The notes beneath the pieces are model-generated. The model did no database searches. It was not told the origin of the DNA and was given only the letters and a program-made list of their open reading frames with translations. The position numbers and the translations under genes are program-made. From assembly GCA_026120185.1 (NCBI GenBank), contig JANUWF010002022.1, positions 1,224,001 through 1,288,000 of the forward strand: 64,000 nucleotides of DNA, in the 5' to 3' direction. This stretch comes from Voacanga thouarsii. Taxonomy: Eukaryota > Streptophyta > Magnoliopsida > Gentianales > Apocynaceae. Below are positions 46,978 through 57,698 of the stretch, piece by piece (within the stretch, counting starts at the first letter, position 1; the number at the start of each line of letters is the position of its first letter).

Positions 46978-49888
46978 TGAATTCCCCTCCTTGTGGATAA
47001 CATTAGTGAAGTATGGACAAATGATTAGTGAAAGCTAGGAAGGAGTTATCTAGAATAAGTTCAGCCAGAGAACTATTCCATGAGTCTAAAAATGTTCATT
47101 ACCTGCAAATGCTTTTCTTATTATGATGAATTGCATATATAAATTCACTTATATGTTGTTTGTGCTATAAATGCTTGTTTATTAAGAAAGTAATAATGAA
47201 TTATGTGATGAATAATTTAATTAGAATATATATATATATATATATATATATTGTTAATATGTGTGTGTGTGTGTGTGTGTGTGTATTATATATTATTTAG
47301 TAGTAGTAAAATTTTTCTAATTAAAAGGAAATATATCTCACTTATTAATTATTATATATAGGTGGCTTAATAATTTCATTACAACTAATGTTTTGGGGTG
47401 GCCTACTTTAATTAATAACTATTAGATAAAAAAAATTTATGTGGTGACCCATCTTAATTATTTCTTATATAATCTAAAATAGTATATTTTTTATTTTGTA
47501 TGCTAAACATCGTTCATATTATTTTATTAGATCCTTAAAGCTTATAAATTATCCTATTAATTTCCTAGAAGTTCTACTTTCTTTTATTAGTCTCTAAAAA
47601 CTTTTAAAAGCTTCTATTACGTTCTTAAAGTTTCTAAAATCTTCTATCTTCTTCCAAAACCTTCTATTATATTCTATGATATTCAATTATATTCTATAAG
47701 TTTCCACAACAATCTATTGCATTATATTAAATTCTACATTCTTCTATTATCTTCCTTTAGGTTTCCTAAGCTTCTGTACTTTTCTATTGATGTCTAAGTT
47801 ATATAAGTTATTACTAGATGTCAGGAGAAACTATAAATAGGAGCGAAGGTGTTCAAGGGTGGGAAAAAAAGGAAGAAAGGAAAAAGAAAAGAAAGAAAAG
47901 AGAGGAAGAAAGTAGAAAAATGAAGAGAGAAAGAAAGAGAGGCATAGTGCAAGAAAGAAAAAGAAAAGATCAAGAATAAGGGAGAGAAAAAAAAAAGAAA
48001 GAGGCCATGAGAGAGAAAAATTGCAAAAAGGAGAAGAAAATTAGCAATTTGAGAACACTTAATTAATTCACTTAGGAAGGTAAAACCTTCTCTATTCTTG
48101 AATTAAGTTTATTCTAACCATGATTGGGATTATTGGGATGTTTATTTTAGTAGGTGAAATGTATACTTGAGAAGAAATTGTGATAAATGATGTGTTGAGA
48201 ATTGAGAAGTGGTCACCGGTTGGTAGGTGGAAGTGGGATTGCTGAAATTTAACATTTTATGGAAGCTATATGCTTCTATAAGTTAATTAAATTGTTAGTC
48301 ACTTGGCTTTATGTTATATATGTATGTGTCAGTAGCTAAATTACTATGATGTTTGTTGACGAAGGATAGGGTAAGATTGGAATTATATATTAGTATGATT
48401 AAGGTATAGGAAATGTATTTGTAGGAATACACTATATGATTGCAGTTGGAGATAGAAGATTGATGTGTATTCAATCTATGTATCAGATTTCGTGGGAGGT
48501 GAATGATTGGAATTTTGAACTTAAGACAAAAATTATCTCTTTTGCTAGGACTTAAAGTAAGTCCCTGCATCTCAAAAATTTCTTTTATGTACAGGATGAA
48601 TTTCTTAAAGCCATTTTATGTGCACTTGAAAGATATTATTTTTGAGAAAAATCTTTTGTGCAAAATGATAGGAAATGGAAAATAGAAGTTTTTTTTTTTA
48701 TATTTAAAACTTGATATGATATATTAAAACTTGATTTATTGTTAGTCATGAATATAAAACCTTGCATTGTTTCACGGCTACAGGATAGTATTGAAATGAT
48801 CATGCATAAAATGAATTGCGAAACCTATGGCATGATTTTGAATGCAAAACCCTATAAAGGGTGGAATATTTATAAAGAAATATGCATATAGGAATTATAA
48901 TTATATTTATTATATTTTCAAGGAAGTAAATATTTTAGAAAAGGGGTTTGGTTTTGATGAATATTAAGTTGTGTTGAGATATTGCATTGATTAAGCATTG
49001 AGTACCCAATTGGGGCATTAACCACTATACTAGCTTACATTAGAGATGGACTGTCCAAAGTAACTTGAGTAGTTCTGGGATTCATCCTCCTCCAAACAAA
49101 GTGATAAGACATTGAAATTTGCTATCCTTATCTTGCAACTCATTTTCAATGGTGAAAACGGAGGTTGGGCGTGGGACACCGGGGCCATTAAGGCTGACCA
49201 GGACGATGGTCAAAGTGTGATTGGTTATGGTGTACAAACGAAGTTGATCATGCATTTTATCATGTTCATAGAATTGAGATCCTATGGTGTTGATATTTTT
49301 TATTGGATTGAGACCCTTTCATGTGATATCACAAAGTTAGCTTTGAATATGGAAATTGTATATTTAGAATAGAGTATGAATTGTTACTAAAAGCTTAATG
49401 CCATTGTTATAAATAATGTCAAAATGTTATGAGATATCGTAATGGCAAAATTTTTCCTAAAAAGGAAGAGAAACTTGTTTTTAATAAACATATTATCATT
49501 TACATACTTACAATCATTTTAAGCAAGCATCATGTATAGTGGTATTGCAAAAATTTTTACTTAACGCACTACGGGACTTATTGAGATTTTATCTCACACG
49601 GCTTTATTCATGTTTTTAAACAGATGTGTATAGACTCAAGGCCCGAAAGAGGATAGTCGATGTATTTTGAAATACTTTATATTTTGTATGCAGGTTTTAT
49701 GAAGCTGTGTTTTAGAAGACTTGTAAAAACTAATGTTAGCTTATGTTCTAAGATCATGTTCAAGTTCATTTTGAAGTTATTCAAGTTTTCCAATTTATTT
49801 ATTTAATTATCCCATTATAAAGACCCATTATCACCTAGACGGGGCAACATTCTCGTGTAGCCGAGCTCCATAGCCATAGGGTGTTACA
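46978..49888 (+). repeat. 3' LTR of element E
   Basis: It starts TGAATTCCCC after the purine-rich AAGAATGGGAGAA and ends ATAGGGTGTTACA, the ending shared with A to D and H. 2911 bp. It contains (AT)n at 47226-47251 and (GT)n at 47260-47284, a TTCTA-rich stretch at 47560-47800, a TATA box and a 170-bp purine tract, TTGAGTACCCAA at about 48999-49010 (a variant of the palindrome) and the hairpin TGAGATTTTATCTCA at 49582-49596. Confidence 0.75.
47832..47839 (+). promoter_or_regulatory. TATA box in LTR E
   Basis: TATAAATA in the context ACTATAAATAGGAG lies about 0.85 kb into the LTR. It is followed from 47862 to 48040 by a nearly pure A/G tract, which would be near the start of the transcript. 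Confidence 0.55.
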
Positions 49889-51015
49889 ATGTCAATCTTG
49901 TTAGAGTTCCTAAAGTTTAGGTTTGTAGGTGCGTAAAAGTGTTTGAAGGCATTGAGAATATTTTTCTGATTTGTGATTCTTCTAGTAAGGGGATTTGGCT
50001 TATTTATGTTTTTGTTTATTCCTAGTCTTTAGTTTCAACATTAGCTTTCTTTCACATGAAATTCATGAAAAGTTAATGTTTATATATAAATTAGATTGAG
50101 TACGACACTTTGATACTTTTAATGTTGTTAATAATATGAATATTCTGGACTATGTGTATGGATTTTCTAAAACTTCTATTCTATACTGAGTTCTTATTCA
50201 TAAGTTGATTAATGCTTATGGGTGGTGATGGTAAGAACAACCCAAACAGTTATATGTGCTGACCTATGGCTAAGGAGATAAAGTACCTAGTCTTCTGTCT
50301 GGCCCTTACTAGGGAGATATAATACCTAGTTCTATTTTAACCCTTCCCCTAATGGGATATAGTTGTTAGGAGACTAATATCAGTTAGCTAAAGCCTTTCC
50401 CCAAGTATGATTCAGCTTTGAAAAGGAATTTAATACGGATATTTTGAATTTAATAGTCTTAAAATAGTTGGCAATTGTTGGCTGCTGTTCTTTCTACTAT
50501 CTATTTTATTTTAGTTTAAGAAAGAAAAGGGGAAAAAATGATTCATTGATGTCGTAAAATTCTGTGAGATGTTCTATTAAATTCTTCCTATGATTGATTT
50601 TGTAAATCATGTAATTGTGTCTTTTAAAAAAAATAAAACGTATTGGCTTCTCCATTGTTATTGGCATCTTTTGTTGTTGTCAAATGTTTCTAAGGTTTCC
50701 ATTTTTTTTTTTAAGTCTTATCCTGTTGAAGTATTTTTAATTAAGGGGAAAAAATGATGCGGTAATGTTAGTTTTGGTGTGGTTGTTAGGCTTGTGTTTT
50801 GCAATTTTGAGTATGTTGCTTAATGTGGGGACTGATGTTCCCTTAAAAAAAAGGAAAATAATATAAATTTATTTCTTTGCTTTTGTGAGCATCATTTCTA
50901 TCCCTGTTTTTCGTCACTTATGGGAACATTCATGTCCCTATGTTATTATTATTATTTTTTGATTGTTTGATAAGGGGTACTATTCATGACCCCTCATCCT
51001 TAAAAAAAAAAAAAA
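49889..51015. other. Unassigned flank between LTR E and the LINE fragment
   Basis: AT-rich DNA with no recognisable gene. It contains short repeats (AGGGAGATATAATACCTAGTT-like words near 50270-50350), a purine run at 50520-50536 and A-tracts at 50622-50636 and 51003-51015. The latter lies just before the LINE homology. Confidence 0.5.
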
Positions 51016-52055
51016 CTATAACAGTAACAAATAAAATTGGTTGCTTGGATAGGATGGCTCAGGATTTCTTGTGGGACTCAAAAAAGTCATTGGTTACTTG
51101 GAAGGATATTTGCTTACCCAAGAAAGAGGGTGGACTTGGACTGCGACATCTGCAGACATGGAATGGGGTGCTGTTGGCTAGGATTCTTTGGGACATACAA
51201 GTGGACAAACAATCCATGTGGGTCAAATAGCTGGACTACTACTACATGAAGGGCAGATCAGTTTAGGGGTTAGAACATCACATGGACCATTCCCCACTAT
51301 TCCGTAGACTACTAGCAATTAGAGACATGATTCTGGAATGGGAACGAGATATTCATCGTGTTGCTGATCTACTACACAATTGGGCAATGGGTACCACTTC
51401 GTTCACCACCTAAGCATACGACTACCATAGGATAACTACATTGAAGGTTTATCGGGCCAGCACTATTTGGAAGCAAGGCCTAACCCCCCAAGCATTCTTT
51501 CATGGTCTAGTTGTGTGTAAGGTGATGGCTGAAGACCAAGGATGCACTTGTGTTTTGGCTGGATGGCTTGTCTTGTCCATTTTGTAAGGCACAACCAAAA
51601 ATGACCAACCGTTTATTTTTCAAGTGCTCGGTTTCTACACCTATTTAGATGGAAGTTAAAGTTTGGATGGGATTACCACAAGCTATGAATTCGACCAACT
51701 CAAGCCTTAGGTGGTTCAATCGAGCCAACTGTGGATCTTCGTGGATTGCTAAGGCTAAGGCTACTACTTTGGCTGCCACATTCTATTACATCTGGATGGG
51801 ACATAACTGGGCGTTGTTTGACAGAGCTGTCTACCAACCGATGGAAATTGCTGAAAGGAACAAAACACATGTGTACACTATTATATTTACTTTGTACCCT
51901 AATGTCTTGATCAATTTTGAGAATTGTATTGTCCACAACTAGTTAATAGTCCTATTGACTGATAACTAGTGAACCACCTTGTAAATATATTTTGATCAAT
52001 ATTAATCCATTTACATTTTTCATAAATAAATAAATAAATAAAATTTTAAAAAAAT
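51016..52055 (+). mobile_element. 5'-truncated LINE (L1-type) 3' fragment with TAAA tail
   Basis: The first open part (to 51230) reads NKIGCLDRMAQDFLWDSKKS, then WKDICLPKKEGGLGLRHLQT and LLARILWDIQ, the C-terminal end of plant L1-type reverse transcriptase. After shifts, SPLFRRLLAIRDMI and LKVYRASTIWKQGLTPQAFF follow, and then KMTNRLFFKCSVSTPI, a zf-RVT-like domain, with a TAG where a Trp is usual. An open 97-codon stretch (51649-51942) finishes the ORF (YYIWMGHNWALFDRAVYQP). A 3' UTR and a (TAAA)n tail at about 52021-52043 end it. LINEs are commonly truncated at the 5' end like this. Confidence 0.75.
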
Positions 52056-52130
52056 ACTTTGTCATATAAGGGAGTCAAACTTGTTGCAACCTCTGTTTGA
52101 TGTTTGATAGGTACTATTCATGTCATTTTC

Positions 52131-52133
<3 letters not shown>

Positions 52134-52173
<40 letters not shown>
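52134..52173. repeat. (CA)n microsatellite
   Basis: Twenty CA units in 40 bp. Confidence 0.95.
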
Positions 52174-52175
<2 letters not shown>

Positions 52176-52579
52176 TGTATGCTAAAGCTAATGTCCACTG
52201 CAACTTTTGTTAAGTATAGCTTCTGCAACTATTATTTTTATAACATACTCAATCCTAGGTAGGCTAATTGTCTTTATTAAGCTAGTGACCTCACTCCTTA
52301 TCTACCATTTTGCAGGGTTTTAATTAGATGATGACGAGTTAAAAAAATAGTATGAGGAGGACTTAGAATGATAATTCATAGAGCTTGGTTTGTTTTGAAT
52401 TTGTTAGGTTTAGCCTACTAAATTAAATTTATCTCATCTGGATATTTGTAAGGCTAACAATTTATGTTATGTATTCAATCAAGTACTTATATTTTCGAGA
52501 CTTGTTCAGTATTTTAGAGATAACGTAATTTGAGTACAATTAATAGCAGTTTAAAATGTTTTAGGAATATAGAACTAGT

Positions 52580-52857
52580 TGAATTGGTCATGGTTTGACA
52601 TTTCTTTTAGGGGATGTTGCCAAGTTTTCCCAGGTTTCGGGGTGTGGCATTTTATGATATTAGAGTAATATATCATGACTCCTTTAAGCTTGAATTTTTA
52701 AGTGGAGTAAGTAAGGAATTAAGGATTATTTCCTTATATTAAGCTTTAAGATGGGTAGAAGTATAATAAAACCTTATTTTTTTGCGATTGTTTGTTATAT
52801 TATTATTGTTGTTGTTGTTCTTGTTGTTGTTACAATTTTCTTTCTTTCTTGTTGTAG
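52580..52857 (+). repeat. Degraded gypsy LTR end with primer-site remnant
   Basis: The plus strand reads TTTCGGGGTGTGGCA and, after TTT, TATGATATTAGAGTA. The first resembles the LTR end of gypsy elements and the second resembles the initiator-Met primer site TGGTATCAGAGC (about 9 of 12). If right, the LTR lies left of about 52650 and the internal part has been lost against element F. From 52174 to 52580 I see nothing else. Confidence 0.35.
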
Positions 52858-52875
52858 TATGTCTAGAAAAATGGT

Positions 52876-53200
52876 GGCCTAAGGAAGCTTAATTTTCCTT
52901 GGCCGCGTAGTGTAAATGTTGTGTGTGCATTATGTTTTGTAGATTGTGGCTTGGGGAACATTAGCTTCCCTTGGCTACCTAGAGTAATATATATGTGTGT
53001 AGATTGTTGTAAATGGCGGCCTAGGGAAGTTCAGGTCCCTTAGGCCTCCTGATGTTGTAAAGTATTTATGTATTGTAATAAGTTGGCAGCCTAGGGAGAA
53101 TAAGTTCCCTAGGCTGCCTATCCCTTACTCTTGGTGCTCCAGGCCAGAAGCCCCTAGGCCACCCTAATTCTGGAAGACTTTGCGGTCTAGGGGAATTCGC
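52876..53200. repeat. Tandem hairpin units upstream of the LTR F promoter
   Basis: Units of about 70-75 bp, each with an inverted pair of the form GGCGGCCTAGGGAAG then CTTCCCTTGGCCGCCTAG, recur about five times and end about 80 bp before the TATA box. The same array, with six or seven units, is at 57276-57698 in the 3' LTR. Unit sequence varies, but the pairing halves are conserved. Confidence 0.75.
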
Positions 53201-53280
53201 TACCCACAAATAAGAAAAAGTATAGAAATGGGCATTTCTTCAATTTGTCTGAATTTTCTTTCTTTCTTTCACTTGTACAC

Positions 53281-53288
53281 TATAAATA
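53281..53288 (+). promoter_or_regulatory. TATA box in LTR F
   Basis: TATAAATA in CACTATAAATAGGC, just downstream of the hairpin array. Confidence 0.6.
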
Positions 53289-54310
53289 GGCTATTATAAA
53301 CCCTAAACATTCATTCTAGGTGGCTACCAACCTAGATCCCTTGAGAAAATAGACACACACCCAAAAGAGAAGAGAACTATAGAGAAGAAGAGGAGATTTC
53401 TCAAAGGAGGCCTAAGGAAGATGCAGACGAAATCTTGTCTATGAGTTTTTCTTGTTCCAATCTTTTTGTTTTCATTTGGGCAATGTATACTTTTATGTTT
53501 TAATTGTTGTTAAAGTGATGAACCAATTTATTATTGTATTATTTCTACTCTTGACTTGTTAATTTTCAATTCCTATTGATTGATTACTTGCTATTCTTAT
53601 GTTGGGTTTGTTATTTTGGTCACTCTCTCTTAATGATTTCGAGGGATGGGATTAGGAGTTGAGTTCCATCTAATAGGTCGCATGTATGTTATCCTTTGAC
53701 TAACTCGAGAGAGTGGTTGGGGATTGAAATGGCTAATTGTTGGGAGTTCAACATTGCCTAGAGATAGGGGTATTGGGTTCTTTCAAATTATATGGGGGAT
53801 TGTGCTTAATGCTTCTTAGGTTCAATTGAGAATGAAGAGATACCCTCTAATCAGCTTAAGAATAGTGTATCTATAACTTAATAGAGTGTGGGATTCGCAT
53901 TAGTGACCTCTGCCAGTATTAGAATTGGGAATTTAGCTATACTGGATTTGATTTATTATTTGGTGAATTTGGAGATTCTTGACAAAGTCAAGTTAATTAC
54001 TCGTTTTTCCTATCCTTGATTTTCTCATAGCCAATCTTGTGTGGGGTTTTATGAATTATCTTGGTTAGTCTTAGTGTAATTAATTTTATATACTTTATCT
54101 CTTTAGTTATTTTTGCTAGACATTAGATTTGAGCTATGTCGGGGTAATTGCTAAGTTCCCGTGGATTCGATACTTGCTATTCCCTATACTATACCATGCG
54201 TATACTTCCCTGTTGTGTGGTTTTAGTTATTGGCATTTTAATTTTAAAGCTTGATTTTAAGTGGATTGTTTATACTATTTCCAAATCAAACGAAACCGCC
54301 CCTCAAGTTT

Positions 54311-54328
54311 TTCACGCCGTTACGGGTG
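54311..54328 (+). other. Primer-binding site of element F (Asp-tRNA type)
   Basis: TTCACGCCGTTACGGGTG lies five bases after the LTR end. The usual site in Athila-like elements, TGGCGCCGTTGCCGGGG, complements the 3' end of plant Asp tRNA; the copy has decayed at several positions. Confidence 0.6.
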
Positions 54329-57035
54329 TTTTGGCAATGTTGTGAATTGCTCAAGTCTCGTTGATTTAGCTAAGTAAATATTTGTGTACATTATTAATTC
54401 TTTTATGTAAGTACTTCCTTTTCTCTTTGCGTATAGCACTAACCTTTACTTGTACATAGATTTCTCTTTGTCTTTGTACCTTGCTGTAAATTGTTTTCAT
54501 TCTTTATTTTTGTCCAGTGAGATAAATAAATTTTATTGAGTTCTATTGTTGTATCATTGATTTGTTGTATTATTAATTGTTGATATTTGTGTTTGTTGTT
54601 GTATATTGTTATCTTGGACAATTATATATTTATATTGAATTCATTTTATTTAAGTTTTGTTTTGTAAAAAGATATATTGTGGATTGCTTATGTTGTTGTT
54701 GTTGGGGAATGTGTAGTTATGTTAAAGATGTAGTTGTGGATGGCTATTCTTTGAGGAGTTCTTATTGTATAATAATTATTGTTGTTGTTTGTTGTATAAT
54801 AGGATTGGTTTTATTTATTTATTTATTTATTTATTTATTTTGGTAATGGTGTTGGGCATTCTAGAGATATGGTGGATTTTCGATATTTTGTTGGAAAATC
54901 ATTTTTGTTGTGGTGGACTTTCTCTTTTAGCCTTAGGTTGATATTTTTTGTTGTTGTTGCACGCTACTTGGTGAAGGTTGAAAATTTGATTTTAGTAGGG
55001 GTGAATGTGTTGAAGAGATAATTAGTGTTGTATGTTGGGAGGATTATTGATGTTTGAAATGGAAATTTCGCTAAGTTGGTGTAATTTTTGTATAGTACTA
55101 ATTTTAGCTTTGAGGTTAATTGTTAGTTTTTTGGGAGACCTAATGGTGTTATTTGAAGTTTGTAGAATTAATTCTTTTGTGGATTTTGTTGCGGTAAATT
55201 TCTTGTAAGTTTCCATTCAATAAGTTAACTAAGTCTTTCGAATTCATTTGATTGTATTAGTGTTGATAGTGGTGTATTCTATATTTGGTAATGTTGTAGT
55301 CTTGATATTTTAGCTATTATACTTGAAACTAGCGTTATTGTTTGGACATTTATAAATGTGATTCTTTATGCTATTTAATTGGTTAAATATTTTTTTATAA
55401 TTAATTTATGATAGGTACATATAGCTTCTCATACATCTTTATTTTAAATTGTTTATTTTATTTATTTTATTTTCTCATAATTCCTTGGGTTATTTGTTTT
55501 GTTCGAATTTTTACTTGCATTTTTGTTTATGTAGTATTTAATTTTCTTTTGGATAATGGAAGTTTCCCTCTATTCATCAAATTTTGTGCATCAACAATAT
55601 TTTGGGAGATAATAAGCCTCAAGACACTTAGAGAGTATTCTTAGCCTTGTCCTCCTTATTTATGTTATTTTGTATAATGTAAATATGTTTAGATTATATT
55701 ATTTTAGACAATAAGGATATTGTCCCATTTAAGTTTCTTTATAATTTTGTATTATTTAATTTTGGAATTTTCATATTTTTGTGCAAAATTTCTTGTTTTT
55801 GCATTTTGGGGGAAATTTTTTCAATTTTTTTCGCATTCTTGGTTTAGTTTGCAAGACTTTTTGGTATATGTGTTGATATGTGTTAGTTTGGTGGACTTAT
55901 TTTTTACCTTTTTACTTTGGAATTGTACTTAGCACTTGTCTAGGAGAGTTATTTTTATGTACACTTATATATTGGGTATGGCTTAGACTAAGTTTGGATA
56001 AATGTGTTAATATTGTTTATGCATTTGAAAATGTTTGTGAAGCTTGAAAATTTGAGAATGGATGAAAACTTAGTGATGAAATATAGAGTGTGGAGTATTA
56101 ACTTATCTCTAGTTTCCTGGCTAATTCCCAATTATTCATTCATTCATTTGTGTTGTATGTTGTATTATAGAAAATTCCTCAATTATTTATTGTATTTTTC
56201 GATGAAAAGGCAAATTGGGGCAAGAGGTAGATTGCACAATGCAATGACTAGAGTGAGGAGAATAAAAGGCTCTTGGAATGCCAAAAAAAAAAAAAAAAAA
56301 GCACTTCCTAATACGAAAAATAACGTGTGACAAAAAAGAAAATAAAAAGCAAGAAAAAGAAAGAAAAGAAAAATAAAAGCAACGGATGCAAAAAAAAAAA
56401 AAAAAAAGGAATTCAAGTAAAATCACTATAAAAGCATTCCGTTGTCGAAAGAAAAATGATGAAATTATGAGAGGCTCCTACTTTACCAATTTAAATTAAA
56501 TTGTATTGTTATACCAAAGTATAAAGTCTTGTTGTATTGTAATGTAGCATTTGTATTACTTGTATTTTGGGAAAGCCACGAAACTTTTGTAAGTCATTTG
56601 ATCCTATCTTATATTGATCACTTGGTTTGAAATCTTGATTGGAGAAGTAGAGTGAATCACATTTATTTGGCATAAACTTGTTTAATTTCTCTTTGAGGTC
56701 CTTGGTTGTGTTTAGCCAAACATAAGGGTATACCTGACATTAACTTGGATAGATTGGTGTTGAGATGAATTCTAAGGTGCAGTATGATATAATCTCTTTA
56801 CCATTTTAACCTTATTGCATATTTGCTAACATATTTTGGTAAACTCACCTTGAATGCAACTTAAAATTTTACATTGTACTACTAAATTGGTTATTCTTTG
56901 TCTTTATGAAATAATGTATTTCACTTTATTTGTGCAGTAATTGAGTTGTGAATAAATATAGGATGATAGATGTGTATTTTAGTAAATTCTTTGTCTATGA
57001 ATAAGTGTGGTTTGCTTGAGGAAAAGCAAAGATTT
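54329..57035 (+). other. Internal region of element F, no genes
   Basis: T-rich and A-rich DNA with a (TTTA)n run at 54811-54840 and two A-tracts (56283-56300 and 56390-56407) inside a lysine-codon-like AAG-rich stretch. I find no gag, protease, RT or integrase motif. The last 0.4 kb (GAGGAAAAGCAAAGATTTAA at 57019) resembles the sequence before the polypurine tract in related elements. Confidence 0.6.
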
Positions 57036-57048
57036 AAGTGTGGGGGTG
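57036..57048 (+). other. Polypurine tract of element F
   Basis: AAGTGTGGGGGTG precedes the LTR start TGTGATAGAGG at 57049. Confidence 0.7.
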
Positions 57049-57698
57049 TGTGATAGAGGCTCATCACATACATCTTTTTATGTACTTTTTTGCTTTAATT
57101 GTAGTAAATTTTTGTTTATTCCACTACTCATCATACCATTTTAATCTTGTTTTGTAGGAAATAAAGAAAATAAGAATTGGAGATAAAAATGGAGAAAATG
57201 AGGAAAATGAGGAAAATGGAGCAAAAATGAAGAACAACTGAAGAATTACACAAGAAGCTTAGTAGCCTAGAGCAAGAAAGTGGCAGCCTAGGGAAGATTA
57301 ACTTTCCTTGGCCACCAAGTATTATGTATATATATTGGTTGTGTGTTGTAGGTGGTGGCCTAGGGAAGCTTAACTTCTCTTGGCCGCCTAGCATATTTTT
57401 AGTTTTTGTTTTGTCTAGGAAGCTAGCGGCCACTTCCCTAGGCCGCCTACTTCATTGTATATATATCTATGTCTAGAAAAATTGAGGCCTAGGGAAGCTT
57501 AACATCCCTCGGCATCCCAGTATAAATGTTGTTATGTGTGTTGTGTTTTGTAGATGGTGGCCTAGGAAACATTAGCTTCCCTTGATCACCTAGTGTAATA
57601 TATGTGTGTGTTGTAAATGGCAGCCTAGGGAAGTTCAAGTCCCATAGGATGCCTGATGTTGTATAGTATTTGTGTGTTGTAATAAGCTAGTGACCTAG
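57049..57698 (+). repeat. 3' LTR of element F, interrupted
   Basis: It starts TGTGATAGAGG and includes six or seven hairpin units from 57276 on. It stops at GTGACCTAG (57698), where element C begins. The matching place in the 5' LTR is near 53095, so about 1.2 kb of LTR should continue on the far side of C, beyond the window. Confidence 0.7.

Larger units (their letters stand above)
52858..54305 (+). repeat. 5' LTR of element F (left part missing)
   Basis: Homology to the 3' LTR starts at TATGTCTAGAAAAAT (52859, matching 57466). The first 420 bp of the 3' LTR have no counterpart here. The LTR ends CCCCTCA before the primer site. A tandem hairpin region comes first, then a TATA box at 53281, then an AT-rich R-U5 part. 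Confidence 0.65.
52858..57698 (+). mobile_element. Element F: gene-free Athila/Tat-like LTR element
   Basis: The 5' LTR (52858-54305, left part missing) and 3' LTR (57049-57698, interrupted by element C) share the GGCCTAGGGAAG repeat region base for base. Between them are a primer site, a 2.7-kb internal region without gag or pol, and a polypurine tract. All ORFs there are short, hydrophobic translations of T-rich DNA. The layout is that of a large non-autonomous derivative that depends on proteins made elsewhere; element G belongs to the same broad lineage. Confidence 0.7.

Noticed and set aside
55408..56426. Hydrophobic ORFs inside element F
   Set aside because: Phe/Leu/Ile-rich translations of T-rich DNA and Lys/Phe runs from A-tracts; they mimic membrane proteins by base composition alone.
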